A DNA stretch of 64,000 bases from contig NZ_QWDC01000004.1 in the NCBI RefSeq assembly GCF_003432115.1, positions 124,765 through 188,764 on the forward strand. Direction: 5' to 3'. The stretch's first letter is position 1, and each line of letters begins with the position of its first letter. The DNA comes from Mucilaginibacter conchicola. Lineage in GTDB: Bacteria > Bacteroidota > Bacteroidia > Sphingobacteriales > Sphingobacteriaceae. Both the position numbers and the translations under genes were made by a program. This document shows positions 40,310 to 48,418 of the stretch, piece after piece. Under the pieces are notes generated by a model that was not told where the DNA came from, made no database searches, and saw nothing but the letters and a program-made list of their open reading frames with translations.

Positions 40310-42079
40310 GTGATAAAAAAAATACTCCTTTGTGCGCTATATGTATTGGCCTTTACCGCTTGTAAAAAAGACGGCGGCAACGGCATAGATAACGGCTTAA
40401 AAGACGACGGAACCTTTACCCGTTATGAAGACCATTTTCTGGAAGAGTTATGGAAACTTAACCCTGATTGGGCAACATCAGTAGGTTACCACAAATACGA
40501 TAGCCTGTTGATTGTGCCAAATGCTAAAGCACGCGAAGCGCAGCTTAAATTTGCCAAAGTACAATTGGATTCGCTTAGTCGGTACGAACCGGCTTTGTTA
40601 ACGGATAATAATAAGATAGACCACGCCGTAATGAAAAACCAGTTGGAATCGACCCAGTGGAATGTTGAACAATTGAAATCATACGAGTGGGATCCATCAT
40701 CATACAACGTTACCGGCTCATTCGCATTTATCCTGAATGAACATTATGCGCCTTTGCAAAAGCGCCTGCGCAGTTTTTACCAGAAGATGGAGAATATCCC
40801 GGCTTATTATAAAGCTGCCGAACTGCAACTGAAAAACCCGGTGAAGGAACTTACCGACCTTGCCGTTGAACAAAACGAAGGTGGCCTCAGCATTTTTGAA
40901 GCCGACCTTGCCGATTCACTCAAAAAAAGCAAATTGCCCGATGCCGAGCAAAAGCAAATAACAGATCGTGCCAAATTATCTGCCGATGCCATCAAAGCCT
41001 ACGTTGCTTATTTAAAGGCAATGAAGAACGATAAGCCCCGCAGTTTTCGCCTGGGAAAAGACTTGTATGAAGCTAAATTTAAATATGATATACAAGCCGA
41101 GGGTACTGCCCAGCAAACCTTTAATGCCGCCGTTGAGCGTAAGAAATACCTGCACAAAGAGATGGCCAAAATAAGCCGACAGCTTTGGCCTAAGTATTTT
41201 AAAACCGAGGCTGCGCCAAAAGATTCATTGGAGATGATAAGCCGCGTGATAGATACGTTATCGGCAAGCCATGTTAAGCCGGATGAGTTCCAGTCGGCAA
41301 TTGAGAAGGAGATACCTAAGCTAACAGCCTTCATCAGGTCAAAAGACCTGGTAACGCTTGACCCAACTAAACCTTTGGTAGTGCGTAAAGAGCCTGCCTA
41401 TATGGCGGGTGTGGCAGGTGCATCTATAAGCGCGCCGGGCCCTTATGATAAAACGGGTAATACCTATTACAATGTAGGGAGTTTAAAAGGCTGGTCGGCA
41501 GAGCGGGCAGAAAGCTACCTGCGCGAATACAACGATTATATCCTGCAGATCCTTTGTATCCACGAAGCTATCCCCGGCCACTATACCCAATTGGTTTATG
41601 CCAACAAAGCGCCGAGCATGATCAAATCTATATTAGGCAACGGTGCCATGGTTGAAGGCTGGGCTGTTTTTAGTGAGCAGGAAATGATGGATGCAGGTTT
41701 CGGCAATAACGCGCCCGAGATGCGCCTGATGTGGTACAAATGGCACTTACGCTCGGTTTGTAATACTATATTGGATTACAGTGTACACACCGGCAACATG
41801 ACCAAAGAGCAGGCCGTGAAAATGCTAACCAAAGAAGCTTTTCAGCAACAAGCCGAGGCCGATGGAAAATGGAAGCGCGTAAGTGTTAGCAGCGTGCAGT
41901 TAACCAGTTATTTTACCGGTTACAAAGAGATCAATCAACTTTACCAGGACTGGCAAAAGAAACAAGCCGACAAGTTTAAAGTGAAAGACTTTAACGAGAA
42001 GTTCCTGAGCTATGGCAGCGCGCCGGTTAAGTTTATTAAGGAAGCAATGTTTGCCCCACCAAAAGCGGAAAAAAAGTAA
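40310..42079 (+). CDS. DUF885 lipoprotein, predicted metallopeptidase
   Basis: A 589-aa DUF885 protein. GTG 40310 starts a lipoprotein signal, IKKILLCALYVLAFTACKKDG, with the modified cysteine in FTAC; another GTG at 40265 would add 15 residues and hide the signal. The catalytic zinc motif is in the C-terminal half: ILCIHEAIPGHYTQLVYA (H-E-x-x-P-G-H), followed by NGAMVEGWAVFSEQEM (second glutamate region) and MRLMWYKWHLRS. DUF885 proteins are M2/M3-like peptidases in the gluzincin group. Likely anchored in the outer or inner membrane, degrading peptides in the periplasm. Confidence 0.9.
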   Translation: MIKKILLCALYVLAFTACKKDGGNGIDNGLKDDGTFTRYEDHFLEELWKLNPDWATSVGYHKYDSLLIVPNAKAREAQLKFAKVQLDSLSRYEPALLTDNNKIDHAVMKNQLESTQWNVEQLKSYEWDPSSYNVTGSFAFILNEHYAPLQKRLRSFYQKMENIPAYYKAAELQLKNPVKELTDLAVEQNEGGLSIFEADLADSLKKSKLPDAEQKQITDRAKLSADAIKAYVAYLKAMKNDKPRSFRLGKDLYEAKFKYDIQAEGTAQQTFNAAVERKKYLHKEMAKISRQLWPKYFKTEAAPKDSLEMISRVIDTLSASHVKPDEFQSAIEKEIPKLTAFIRSKDLVTLDPTKPLVVRKEPAYMAGVAGASISAPGPYDKTGNTYYNVGSLKGWSAERAESYLREYNDYILQILCIHEAIPGHYTQLVYANKAPSMIKSILGNGAMVEGWAVFSEQEMMDAGFGNNAPEMRLMWYKWHLRSVCNTILDYSVHTGNMTKEQAVKMLTKEAFQQQAEADGKWKRVSVSSVQLTSYFTGYKEINQLYQDWQKKQADKFKVKDFNEKFLSYGSAPVKFIKEAMFAPPKAEKK

Positions 42080-42100
42080 AAATTAAAAAGTAAAAATTAA

Positions 42101-42135
42101 AAAGCCCGTCCTGTTTATGCAGGGCGGGCTTTTGA
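42101..42135 (+). terminator. Terminator after DUF885 gene
   Basis: Stem AAGCCCGTCCTG/CAGGGCGGGCTT (one G-T pair), then TTTGAATTTTT; 22 bp past the stop. Confidence 0.85.
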
Positions 42136-42151
42136 ATTTTTATAAAACCAT

Positions 42152-42239
42152 GTCATTGCGAGGAGCGTAGCGACGTGGCAATCTCCTCGTTCGCTTAGAT
42201 CAAACGCGAAGAGATTGCCACGCTATCGCTCGCAATGAC
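42152..42239. repeat. Palindromic element B4
   Basis: GTCATTGCGAGGAGCGTAGC-GACGTGGCAATCTC and GAGATTGCCACGCTATCGC-TCGCAATGAC, 88 bp, in a convergent gap. Confidence 0.9.
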
Positions 42240-42250
42240 ATATTATAAGC

Positions 42251-42970
42251 TTACGGCACCAGATCCTCAAATTTATCCCAAAAGCCATCTTTTGGTAGCG
42301 ATGCCACTATCTCTATCGGTTCATTCTTAACCGGGTGGATAAACTTTAAACGGCGGGCATGCAGGCAAATGCTTTTGCGCAGGCTGCCTCGTGGGTAGCC
42401 GTATTTGTTATCGCCAACAATGGGGCAACCCAGAGTAGATAGCTGCACGCGGATCTGATGGGGGCGACCGGTTATAGGGTCAACCTCAATGACAGAATAG
42501 CCATCGCGCTGGCCTACCAGTTTGTAGTTTAGTTCAGAGCGTAAGCTGCCTTGTACTTCTTTGTCGTGGGCTTTGGTTACGTTCTTTTGCGGGTTTTTCA
42601 CCAGCCAGTGTACCAGGTTACCCGCCTCGGGATGGGGCTTTTGGCGAGTAATAGCAAAATAGGTTTTATGCATTTCGCGGGCTTTGAACATCTTGTTTAT
42701 CCTATCCAGCGCCTTGCTGGTTTTGGCAAACAGGATAACGCCGCTCACAGGTCTGTCCAGGCGGTGTACCACGCCCAGGAAAGCGCCGTTGGGCTTATTA
42801 TATTTTGCTGCGATGTAGCGTTTCACCTTTTCATCAAGCGGTTCATCGCCGGTTTCATCAACCTGCACAATATCACCCGCGCGCTTGTTTATGGCAATAA
42901 GGTGGTTGTCCTCGTACAGCACATCGGCATCAGTAATATCTTTATTTATATAGGTATGTTCGGGTCGCAT
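42251..42970 (-). CDS. RluA-family pseudouridine synthase
   Basis: A 239-aa RNA pseudouridine synthase of the RluA/RsuA superfamily. The catalytic motif is HRLDRPVSGVILFAKT with the nucleophilic aspartate, preceded by VLYEDNHLIAINKRAGDIVQ and followed by KTYFAITRQKP and ITGRPHQIRVQLS. No S4 domain, so it is the short RluC/RluD-like catalytic form; the RNA target is not determined. ATG at 42970 (MRPEHTYINK) is used, since the eleven codons further upstream lie in the flanking inverted repeat F. Confidence 0.92.
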   Translation of the reverse strand: MRPEHTYINKDITDADVLYEDNHLIAINKRAGDIVQVDETGDEPLDEKVKRYIAAKYNKPNGAFLGVVHRLDRPVSGVILFAKTSKALDRINKMFKAREMHKTYFAITRQKPHPEAGNLVHWLVKNPQKNVTKAHDKEVQGSLRSELNYKLVGQRDGYSVIEVDPITGRPHQIRVQLSTLGCPIVGDNKYGYPRGSLRKSICLHARRLKFIHPVKNEPIEIVASLPKDGFWDKFEDLVP

Positions 42971-42975
42971 ATTTA

Positions 42976-43063
42976 AGTCGATAGTCCATGGTCCATAGAC
43001 CATAGTTGATTTGCTATGATTAAGCCGACAGTTACTATGGACTATCGACTATTGTCTATGGAC
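42976..43063. repeat. GTCGATAGTCCATGG inverted repeat (family F)
   Basis: AGTCGATAGTCCATGGTCC-ATAGACCATAG and CTATGGACTATCGAC-TATTGTCTATGGAC, 88 bp, filling the panB-rluA spacer; a frame through it gives a spurious N-terminal extension of the pseudouridine synthase. Confidence 0.75.
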
Positions 43064-43070
43064 TTCAAAA

Positions 43071-43886
43071 TCAATACTCTTCCTTTTCGCTCGGGAAGCT
43101 TTTTGCTTTTACATCAGTAACATAGTTGCCTATGGCATTGTTCATTACATCAAAAAGATCGGCATATTGGCGAAGGAAACGTGGTTTAAAACCTTTGTTA
43201 ATGCCCAGCATATCGTGTATTACCAATACCTGGCCATCGCAGTGCTGGCCGGCACCAATGCCTATGGTTGGGATGTGCAGGCTTTCGCTTACTTCTTTAG
43301 CCAGTTTGGCGGGTATTTTCTCAAGCACTACACCAAAACAGCCCAGCTCTTCCAGTTTCTTAGCATCCTCTTTTAGCTTGGCAGCTTCGGCTTCTTCTTT
43401 GGCGCGTACGGTGTAAGTGCCAAATTTATATATCGATTGCGGGGTTAACCCTAAGTGGCCCATTACGGGTATGCCGGCAGTAAGTATGCGGCTAACAGAT
43501 TCTGCTATCTCTACACCCCCCTCAAGCTTTATACCGTGCGCACCGGATTCTTTCATGATACGGATGGCCGATGAAAGGGCTTCTTTTGAATTACCCTGAT
43601 ACGAACCAAACGGAAGATCAACAATAACCAATGCGCGTTTGGCAGCACGTACTACTGATGATGCATGATAGATCATCTGGTCTAAAGTAATAGGCAGGGT
43701 AGTTTCGTGGCCGGCCATTACGTTACTGGCCGAGTCGCCTACCAGTATCACATCCATCCCGGCGTTATCAACTATGGCAGCCATCGAGTAATCATAAGCT
43801 GTAAGCATAGCTATCTTTTCGCCCCGGTTCTTCATCTCCTGCAGCGTATGCGTAGTGATGCGCTTAATTTCTTTATTTACCGACAT
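43071..43886 (-). CDS. panB: 3-methyl-2-oxobutanoate hydroxymethyltransferase
   Basis: First committed step of pantothenate (CoA) biosynthesis: transfers a hydroxymethyl group from methylene-THF to 2-oxoisovalerate, giving ketopantoate. 271 aa, TIM barrel, cytosolic. Motifs: KIAMLTAYDYSMA, ILVGDSASNVMAGHETTLP (metal aspartate), SGAHGIKLEGG, PVMGHLGLTPQS, GVVLEKIPA with the catalytic glutamate, and IPTIGIGAGQHCDGQVLV. The C-terminal tail FPSEKEEY is ordinary. panC/panD are not in the window. Confidence 0.98.
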   Translation of the reverse strand: MSVNKEIKRITTHTLQEMKNRGEKIAMLTAYDYSMAAIVDNAGMDVILVGDSASNVMAGHETTLPITLDQMIYHASSVVRAAKRALVIVDLPFGSYQGNSKEALSSAIRIMKESGAHGIKLEGGVEIAESVSRILTAGIPVMGHLGLTPQSIYKFGTYTVRAKEEAEAAKLKEDAKKLEELGCFGVVLEKIPAKLAKEVSESLHIPTIGIGAGQHCDGQVLVIHDMLGINKGFKPRFLRQYADLFDVMNNAIGNYVTDVKAKSFPSEKEEY

Positions 43887-43984
43887 GGTATAATTAGTTT
43901 TTGTAAGGCAAAGGTAGGATATGATTTTTAAAAATCGCTTTAGCTAATTATTTAGATGTAGCTTATATTAGTAAACCAAAACCA

Positions 43985-44566
43985 ATGACCAAAGCACAAT
44001 ATCAACAAGCTATACAAACCGAACGATTGCCATTAACGCCATGGGAAAAGTTTGACCATTTTGGTATAGTGACCTATTGTTTAATTCCGGCGGCAATGTT
44101 GCTGTGTTTAGATCTATACGGATGGATAAGTAACGACCCGCAAATATTTGATATAAGGCAAGTTCAGATACTATCAATCTCTATTATAGTTTCAGGTTTA
44201 TTCTTTTGGTTGCAGAGAAGTAGGTTGCCGTTTCATATTATTCCTGCCGCTTTGTATAAGCAAGATCTGAAGCAGATAGCACTTCAGGTTTTGAAGGAAT
44301 TAAATTGGCGCGGGCGATTCAACGGAAACGTTTGTGTGGTGCGTATTGACAGGGGCTTTTTTTCTGGTAGTTGGGGTGAACAAGTCACTATTATTATTGA
44401 TGAAGACCGTATATTGATAAACAGTATCTGTGATTTGAACAAACGGTCGTCTATCACTTCGTGGGGTAACAATGCTAAAAATATTAAGCACTTTACCGCT
44501 AAATTTGAAGAATACGCGTTACGGCAGATAAAAGCACAAAGCCCTGCTATAAAAATTGAAAATTAA
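43985..44566 (+). CDS. Hypothetical membrane protein
   Basis: A 193-aa protein with two hydrophobic helices near the N-terminus (IVTYCLIPAAMLLCLDLYGW and IQILSISIIVSGLFFWL region, about 29-78) and a soluble C-terminal half with VCVVRIDRGFFSGSWGEQVTI and DEDRILINSI, apparently beta-rich. No family recognised. Divergent from panB and upstream of carA; a separate transcription unit, because a -7 box for carA follows it. Confidence 0.6.
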   Translation: MTKAQYQQAIQTERLPLTPWEKFDHFGIVTYCLIPAAMLLCLDLYGWISNDPQIFDIRQVQILSISIIVSGLFFWLQRSRLPFHIIPAALYKQDLKQIALQVLKELNWRGRFNGNVCVVRIDRGFFSGSWGEQVTIIIDEDRILINSICDLNKRSSITSWGNNAKNIKHFTAKFEEYALRQIKAQSPAIKIEN

Positions 44567-44590
44567 TGCGGAAACCCGTAAATTTTTCCA

Positions 44591-44598
44591 TACTTTTG
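44591..44598 (+). promoter_or_regulatory. Candidate -7 element for carA (TACTTTTG)
   Basis: Matches TAnnTTTG. Transcription would start near 44604, leaving an unusually long leader of about 100 nt before the carA ATG. Confidence 0.45.
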
Positions 44599-44602
44599 CG
44601 GC

Positions 44603-44701
44603 GTGAATAAAGAGGTACTTTACTTCAGCCCTTTACTATCTTTTCACGGAGCTTCGAGCCAGAAAATCCGAATATTTAACCCTTTCAATTTTTTTTGCTA
44701 A
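44603..44701 (+). other. Possible 32-codon leader ORF abutting carA
   Basis: GTG 44603 opens a frame of 32 codons (VNKEVLYFSPLLSFHG..., ending NPFNFFC) whose TAA is immediately followed by, and in the same frame as, the carA ATG. It could be a leader peptide or chance; there is no obvious attenuator hairpin with a T run. Confidence 0.25.
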
Positions 44702-45802
44702 ATGAATCATTTCACCAAGTTACCTGCTGTTTTGTTGTTGGAAGATGGCACCGTTTTTCATGGTAAGGCCGCAGGCAAGATAGGTACTACTACCGGCGAA
44801 ATTTGCTTTAATACCGGCATGACCGGCTACCAGGAGATCTTTACCGACCCATCATACTTTGGGCAAATTATGGTAGCAACCAATGCACACATTGGTAACT
44901 ACGGTATAGCGCAGGCAGAGGTTGAATCTGAACAGATACAAATTGCCGGCCTGGTTTGTAAAAACTATAACATTACTTACAGCCGCAAACAGGCTGATGA
45001 ATCGATACAAGATTACTTTCAGCAGCATAACCTGGTAGGTATATCTGATGTGGATACCCGCCAACTGGTTCGCCACATACGCGATAAAGGTGCTATGAAC
45101 GCCATTATCTCATCAGAGATACTGGATGTTGAAGAACTGAAAGCTAAATTGGCCGAAGTGCCTTCAATGGATGGTTTGGAACTGTCATCACAGGTATCAA
45201 CCAAAGAAACTTATACTTTTGGTAAAGAAGATGCTACTTACCGCGTAGCCGTGCTTGACCTTGGTGTTAAGAAAAACATCCTGCGCAACTTTGATGATCG
45301 CGATGTTTACGCTAAAGTTTACCCTGCAAAAACCACCTTTGAAGAAATGGAGAAGGATTTTGCACCGTCTGGTTACTTTATTTCAAACGGCCCCGGCGAT
45401 CCGTCGGCTATGCCTTATGCTATCGATACGGTTAAAAAAGTTTTAGCTTCTGATAAACCAATGTTCGGTATTTGCTTAGGCCACCAGTTGTTGGCCCTGG
45501 CTAATGATATCCCGACCAAAAAGATGTTCAACGGTCACCGTGGTTTAAACCACCCGGTTAAAAACGTAATTATTAACCATTGCGAGGTTACTTCACAAAA
45601 CCACGGTTTTGGTGTGGTGCCAGAGGCGGTAAGATCTTCAGATAAAGTAGAAATAACCCACGTAAACCTTAACGACCAGTCGATAGAAGGTATCCGTGTA
45701 AAAGGTAAAAAAGCTTTCTCGGTACAGTATCACCCTGAGTCATCACCAGGCCCGCATGATAGCCGTTACCTGTTTGATGATTTTATCAACCTGATGAAAT
45801 AA
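44702..45802 (+). CDS. carA: Carbamoyl-phosphate synthase small subunit
   Basis: Glutaminase subunit that supplies ammonia to CarB for carbamoyl phosphate (pyrimidine and arginine synthesis). 366 aa, cytosolic. N-terminal CPSase small-chain domain with GTTTGEICFNTGMTGYQEI and TDPSYFGQI; C-terminal class-I amidotransferase with C258 in FGICLGHQLLALA, and H344 and E346 in VQYHPESSPGPHD. carB is not adjacent, which is a common arrangement in Bacteroidota. A terminator follows at 45851. Confidence 0.98.
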   Translation: MNHFTKLPAVLLLEDGTVFHGKAAGKIGTTTGEICFNTGMTGYQEIFTDPSYFGQIMVATNAHIGNYGIAQAEVESEQIQIAGLVCKNYNITYSRKQADESIQDYFQQHNLVGISDVDTRQLVRHIRDKGAMNAIISSEILDVEELKAKLAEVPSMDGLELSSQVSTKETYTFGKEDATYRVAVLDLGVKKNILRNFDDRDVYAKVYPAKTTFEEMEKDFAPSGYFISNGPGDPSAMPYAIDTVKKVLASDKPMFGICLGHQLLALANDIPTKKMFNGHRGLNHPVKNVIINHCEVTSQNHGFGVVPEAVRSSDKVEITHVNLNDQSIEGIRVKGKKAFSVQYHPESSPGPHDSRYLFDDFINLMK

Positions 45803-45850
45803 TTTTATTGATATGCAGATGCGCAGATTTTAAATGTGCAGGTGATAATG

Positions 45851-45883
45851 AAAAGCCTTTCAAATTTTTGAAAGGCTTTTTTG
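45851..45883 (+). terminator. Terminator after carA
   Basis: Stem AAAAGCCTTTCAAA / TTTGAAAGGCTTTT followed by TTG-TTT, preceded by a single family E word (GCAGATTTTAAATGTGCAGG). Confidence 0.88.
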
Positions 45884-45909
45884 TTTGATTTATTACCTTC
45901 GCTGCCGAA

Positions 45910-46428
45910 ATGAAGTTGAAAGGTGCTTACCGTATTATAGCTATACTGGCGCTGCTGGCGCTTAATATCAGTTGCGACCAGGTTACTAAAATGATGATGC
46001 GCGAACATATCAATATATATGATCAGCACAGGTTTTTTAACGGGCATGTTACGCTACTGCATGTAGAGAATATGGGCGCATTTTTAAGCCTTGGTTCTAA
46101 ACTGATACAGCCTTTCAGGTTTATCTTACTTACGCTGGTGCCTATACTGGCACTTATCGGCGGTTTGTTTTTTGTTATCCTCAAGAAAAATATCCATCCT
46201 TTAATGGGCATGGGCATAGTTTGCTGCGTAGGCGGCGGCATGGGTAATTTGTATGACCGTATACGCTATGGCTCCGTTACCGATTTTCTTCATTTGAAAT
46301 TTGGCCCCCTGCAAACCGGTATCTTTAATGCTGCCGATGTTTCTATAATGATAGGCCTCGGCTTTATACTGCTGGATGGTTTTTTAACCAGCAGGCGCCA
46401 AAAACGCATACAAGCCAGGCGGGCATAA
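45910..46428 (+). CDS. lspA: Lipoprotein signal peptidase (signal peptidase II)
   Basis: Aspartic membrane protease that removes the signal peptide of prolipoproteins after diacylglyceryl modification. 172 aa, four transmembrane helices. Family boxes: N-terminal SCDQVTKMMM (D23), VENMGAFLSLG, GGGMGNLYDRIRYGSVTDFLHL and FNAADVSIMIG; the catalytic pair is D125 and D143. Several lipoproteins encoded in this window (DUF885, 49489) would be substrates. Independent unit downstream of the carA terminator. Confidence 0.96.
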   Translation: MKLKGAYRIIAILALLALNISCDQVTKMMMREHINIYDQHRFFNGHVTLLHVENMGAFLSLGSKLIQPFRFILLTLVPILALIGGLFFVILKKNIHPLMGMGIVCCVGGGMGNLYDRIRYGSVTDFLHLKFGPLQTGIFNAADVSIMIGLGFILLDGFLTSRRQKRIQARRA

Positions 46429-46459
46429 TACCACATCAATTACTTAGCGATAAAAAGCG

Positions 46460-46467
46460 TATCTTTG
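46460..46467 (+). promoter_or_regulatory. Candidate -7 element (TATCTTTG) for the DEAD-box gene
   Basis: Exact TAnnTTTG match, leaving a leader of about 85 nt before ATG 46560. Long leaders on DEAD-box helicase genes are often cold-responsive, but nothing specific is visible here. Confidence 0.5.
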
Positions 46468-46559
46468 CGGCAATGCCGGTGAGCCGGCTATAATCATATT
46501 TAATACTCTTCATTAGAAAAAGTCAGCGCCCTTAGGTTTGGCGTTTGCAAAACATATAA

Positions 46560-47954
46560 ATGTTATTTACCGATCTTAAATTAATTGAGCCTATTTTAAA
46601 GGCTTTACAAACTGAGGGTTATACCAGCCCTACACCCATACAACAACAGGCTATCCCTTTTATATTACAACGCCGCGACCTGTTAGGTTGTGCGCAAACC
46701 GGTACCGGTAAAACGGCTGCCTTTGCCATACCTACGCTGCAACTGCTTTATAACGACAGGCAACAGCACCGCGAGCAAAAATCAATAAAGGCCCTTATAC
46801 TTACCCCAACCCGTGAGCTGGCTATCCAAATTGGTGATAGCTTTACCGCTTATGGCCGCAATACCGGCTTAAAAAATCTGGTGATATTTGGCGGTGTATC
46901 GCAAAACCCGCAGGTTGATGCTTTGCGCCGTGGCGTAGACATCCTGGTAGCAACACCGGGCCGTTTATTAGACCTTATTAACCAGGGTTACGTGCATATC
47001 AACCAGATAAAAATGCTGATATTGGACGAGGCTGACCGTATGCTGGATATGGGCTTTGTTAACGATGTGAAAAAGATCATTGCTAAAGTGCCTGCAAAAA
47101 GACAAACGCTTTTTTTCTCGGCTACCATGCCTAAGGAGATCCAATCGCTGGCTGATTCTATTTTGACCAACCCCGAAAAAGTTGAAGTAGCACCGGTATC
47201 ATCAACTGCTGATACCATACAGCAGGCGGTTTACTTTGTAGATAAAGGCGATAAGAAAAACCTGCTGATCCATATCCTTAAGGATAAAAATATTAAAACC
47301 TTGCTGGTATTTACCCGCACCAAACATGGGGCCGATAAAGTTGTTAAAGACCTGCACAAAGCCGGTATTACTGCCGAGGCTATCCACGGTAATAAATCGC
47401 AGAATGCAAGGCAGCGTGCTTTAACAAACTTTAAAAACCGTACTACGCGTGTTTTGATAGCTACAGATATTGCCGCGCGCGGTATTGATATTGATGAGCT
47501 TAGCCACGTAGTGAACTACGAGTTACCGAATATTCCTGAAACTTATGTGCACCGTATTGGTCGTACAGGCAGGGCGGGTGCAAGCGGTATTGCTATGTCA
47601 TTCTGCGATGGCGAGGACGAAATAGAATACCTGAAAGATATTAACAAGCTCATAGGTAAAGAAGTACCGATAGAGGAAGGCCACCCATATCCACTGAGCA
47701 TCGAGCTGATGACCTCAAGGATGACCGGCAAATTTGTAAGTGTAGCTGTTAAAGGCAAAGGACCGTCTGGCGGCGGTGGTCGCGGCGGCCGTAATGGCGG
47801 CGGCGGTGGTAATCGTGGTCGTAACAGCCGTGGCGGAAAAGGCGGTAGTGGCGAAGGCAGACCGGGCGGTGGCAGCGGTGGTAACCGTAGTGGCGGCAAT
47901 CGCAAAGGTGGTTCCAAAAGCGGCGGTGGCAGCGGTATGAGCGGAAGGCGTTAG
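46560..47954 (+). CDS. DEAD-box RNA helicase (RhlE/CsdA type) with Gly/Arg-rich tail
   Basis: ATP-dependent RNA helicase, 464 aa, probably in ribosome assembly or cold adaptation. Helicase motifs in order: Q motif (SPTPIQQQAIPFI), I AQTGTGKTAAFAIP, Ia PTRELAIQI, Ib TPGRLLDL, II DEADRML, III SATMP, IV VFTRTKHGADK, V RGIDIDEL, VI HRIGRTGRAG. The last 65 residues (about 400-464) are a low-complexity GGRGGRNGGGGG-type tail with many Arg-Gly pairs, which binds RNA non-specifically and favours condensates. No unusual insertions. Confidence 0.96.
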   Translation: MLFTDLKLIEPILKALQTEGYTSPTPIQQQAIPFILQRRDLLGCAQTGTGKTAAFAIPTLQLLYNDRQQHREQKSIKALILTPTRELAIQIGDSFTAYGRNTGLKNLVIFGGVSQNPQVDALRRGVDILVATPGRLLDLINQGYVHINQIKMLILDEADRMLDMGFVNDVKKIIAKVPAKRQTLFFSATMPKEIQSLADSILTNPEKVEVAPVSSTADTIQQAVYFVDKGDKKNLLIHILKDKNIKTLLVFTRTKHGADKVVKDLHKAGITAEAIHGNKSQNARQRALTNFKNRTTRVLIATDIAARGIDIDELSHVVNYELPNIPETYVHRIGRTGRAGASGIAMSFCDGEDEIEYLKDINKLIGKEVPIEEGHPYPLSIELMTSRMTGKFVSVAVKGKGPSGGGGRGGRNGGGGGNRGRNSRGGKGGSGEGRPGGGSGGNRSGGNRKGGSKSGGGSGMSGRR

Positions 47955-48091
47955 TTGATAAGTGGTTTGTGATTAGAGATTAGGTTTTTTTAAAATTTAA
48001 GTTTTAGCATTTAGTATTTAGATTTTAGAATTTGCTCTTTATTATATCAAGAAAAAAAATTAGCTTTAAAGTGAAATTAGATTCGTTGAAA

Positions 48092-48388
48092 ATGAAACGC
48101 CTTTTGGATCTTATCAAGAATAAATTTTTCCTGGTAACGGTGGCTTTTGTAATATGGATGATATTTTTTGACAAGAACGATGTGTTCTCGCAGTATGAAT
48201 ACCGCCAGCAACTAAATAAGCTTAAAGAAGAAGAGGCTTTCTACAAGCAGGAAACCGAAAAGGTTAAGACCGATCTGAACGAACTTACCTCAGATAAAGC
48301 CAAACTGGAGAAGTTTGCCCGCGAAAAGTACCTTATGAAAAAAGATAACGAAGACGTCTTTGTTATCCTTCACGATAAAAAGAAATAA
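48092..48388 (+). CDS. FtsB/DivIC-like septum formation protein
   Basis: A 98-aa protein with an N-terminal transmembrane helix (KNKFFLVTVAFVIWMIFF) and a periplasmic coiled coil (QQLNKLKEEEAFYKQETEKV-KTDLNELTSDKAKLEKFAREK) ending EKYLMKKDNEDVFVI, the FtsB/DivIC pattern. Partner of FtsL and FtsQ in the divisome. ATG 48092 is chosen; the 20 codons before it are basic and not family-like. A terminator overlaps the following convergent gene end. Confidence 0.88.
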   Translation: MKRLLDLIKNKFFLVTVAFVIWMIFFDKNDVFSQYEYRQQLNKLKEEEAFYKQETEKVKTDLNELTSDKAKLEKFAREKYLMKKDNEDVFVILHDKKK

Positions 48389-48390
48389 GC

Positions 48391-48418
48391 ATAAGCGCCT
48401 ACAGGGCGCTTATTTTTT
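48391..48418. terminator. Shared terminator overlapping the dlgD-like stop
   Basis: 9-bp stem ATAAGCGCC/GGCGCTTAT with loop TACAG, then TTTTT. It serves the plus-strand gene and also encodes the last residues and stop of the minus-strand gene. Confidence 0.85.

Noticed and set aside
39745..40386. 213-codon form of the DinB protein
   Set aside because: The first 57 codons overlap the divergent DUF885 start region and do not resemble the family; ATG at 40215 fits.
47543..47917. 124-codon minus-strand Pro/Leu-rich frame opposite the helicase tail
   Set aside because: Complement of Gly/Arg codons in the RGG tail; not coding.
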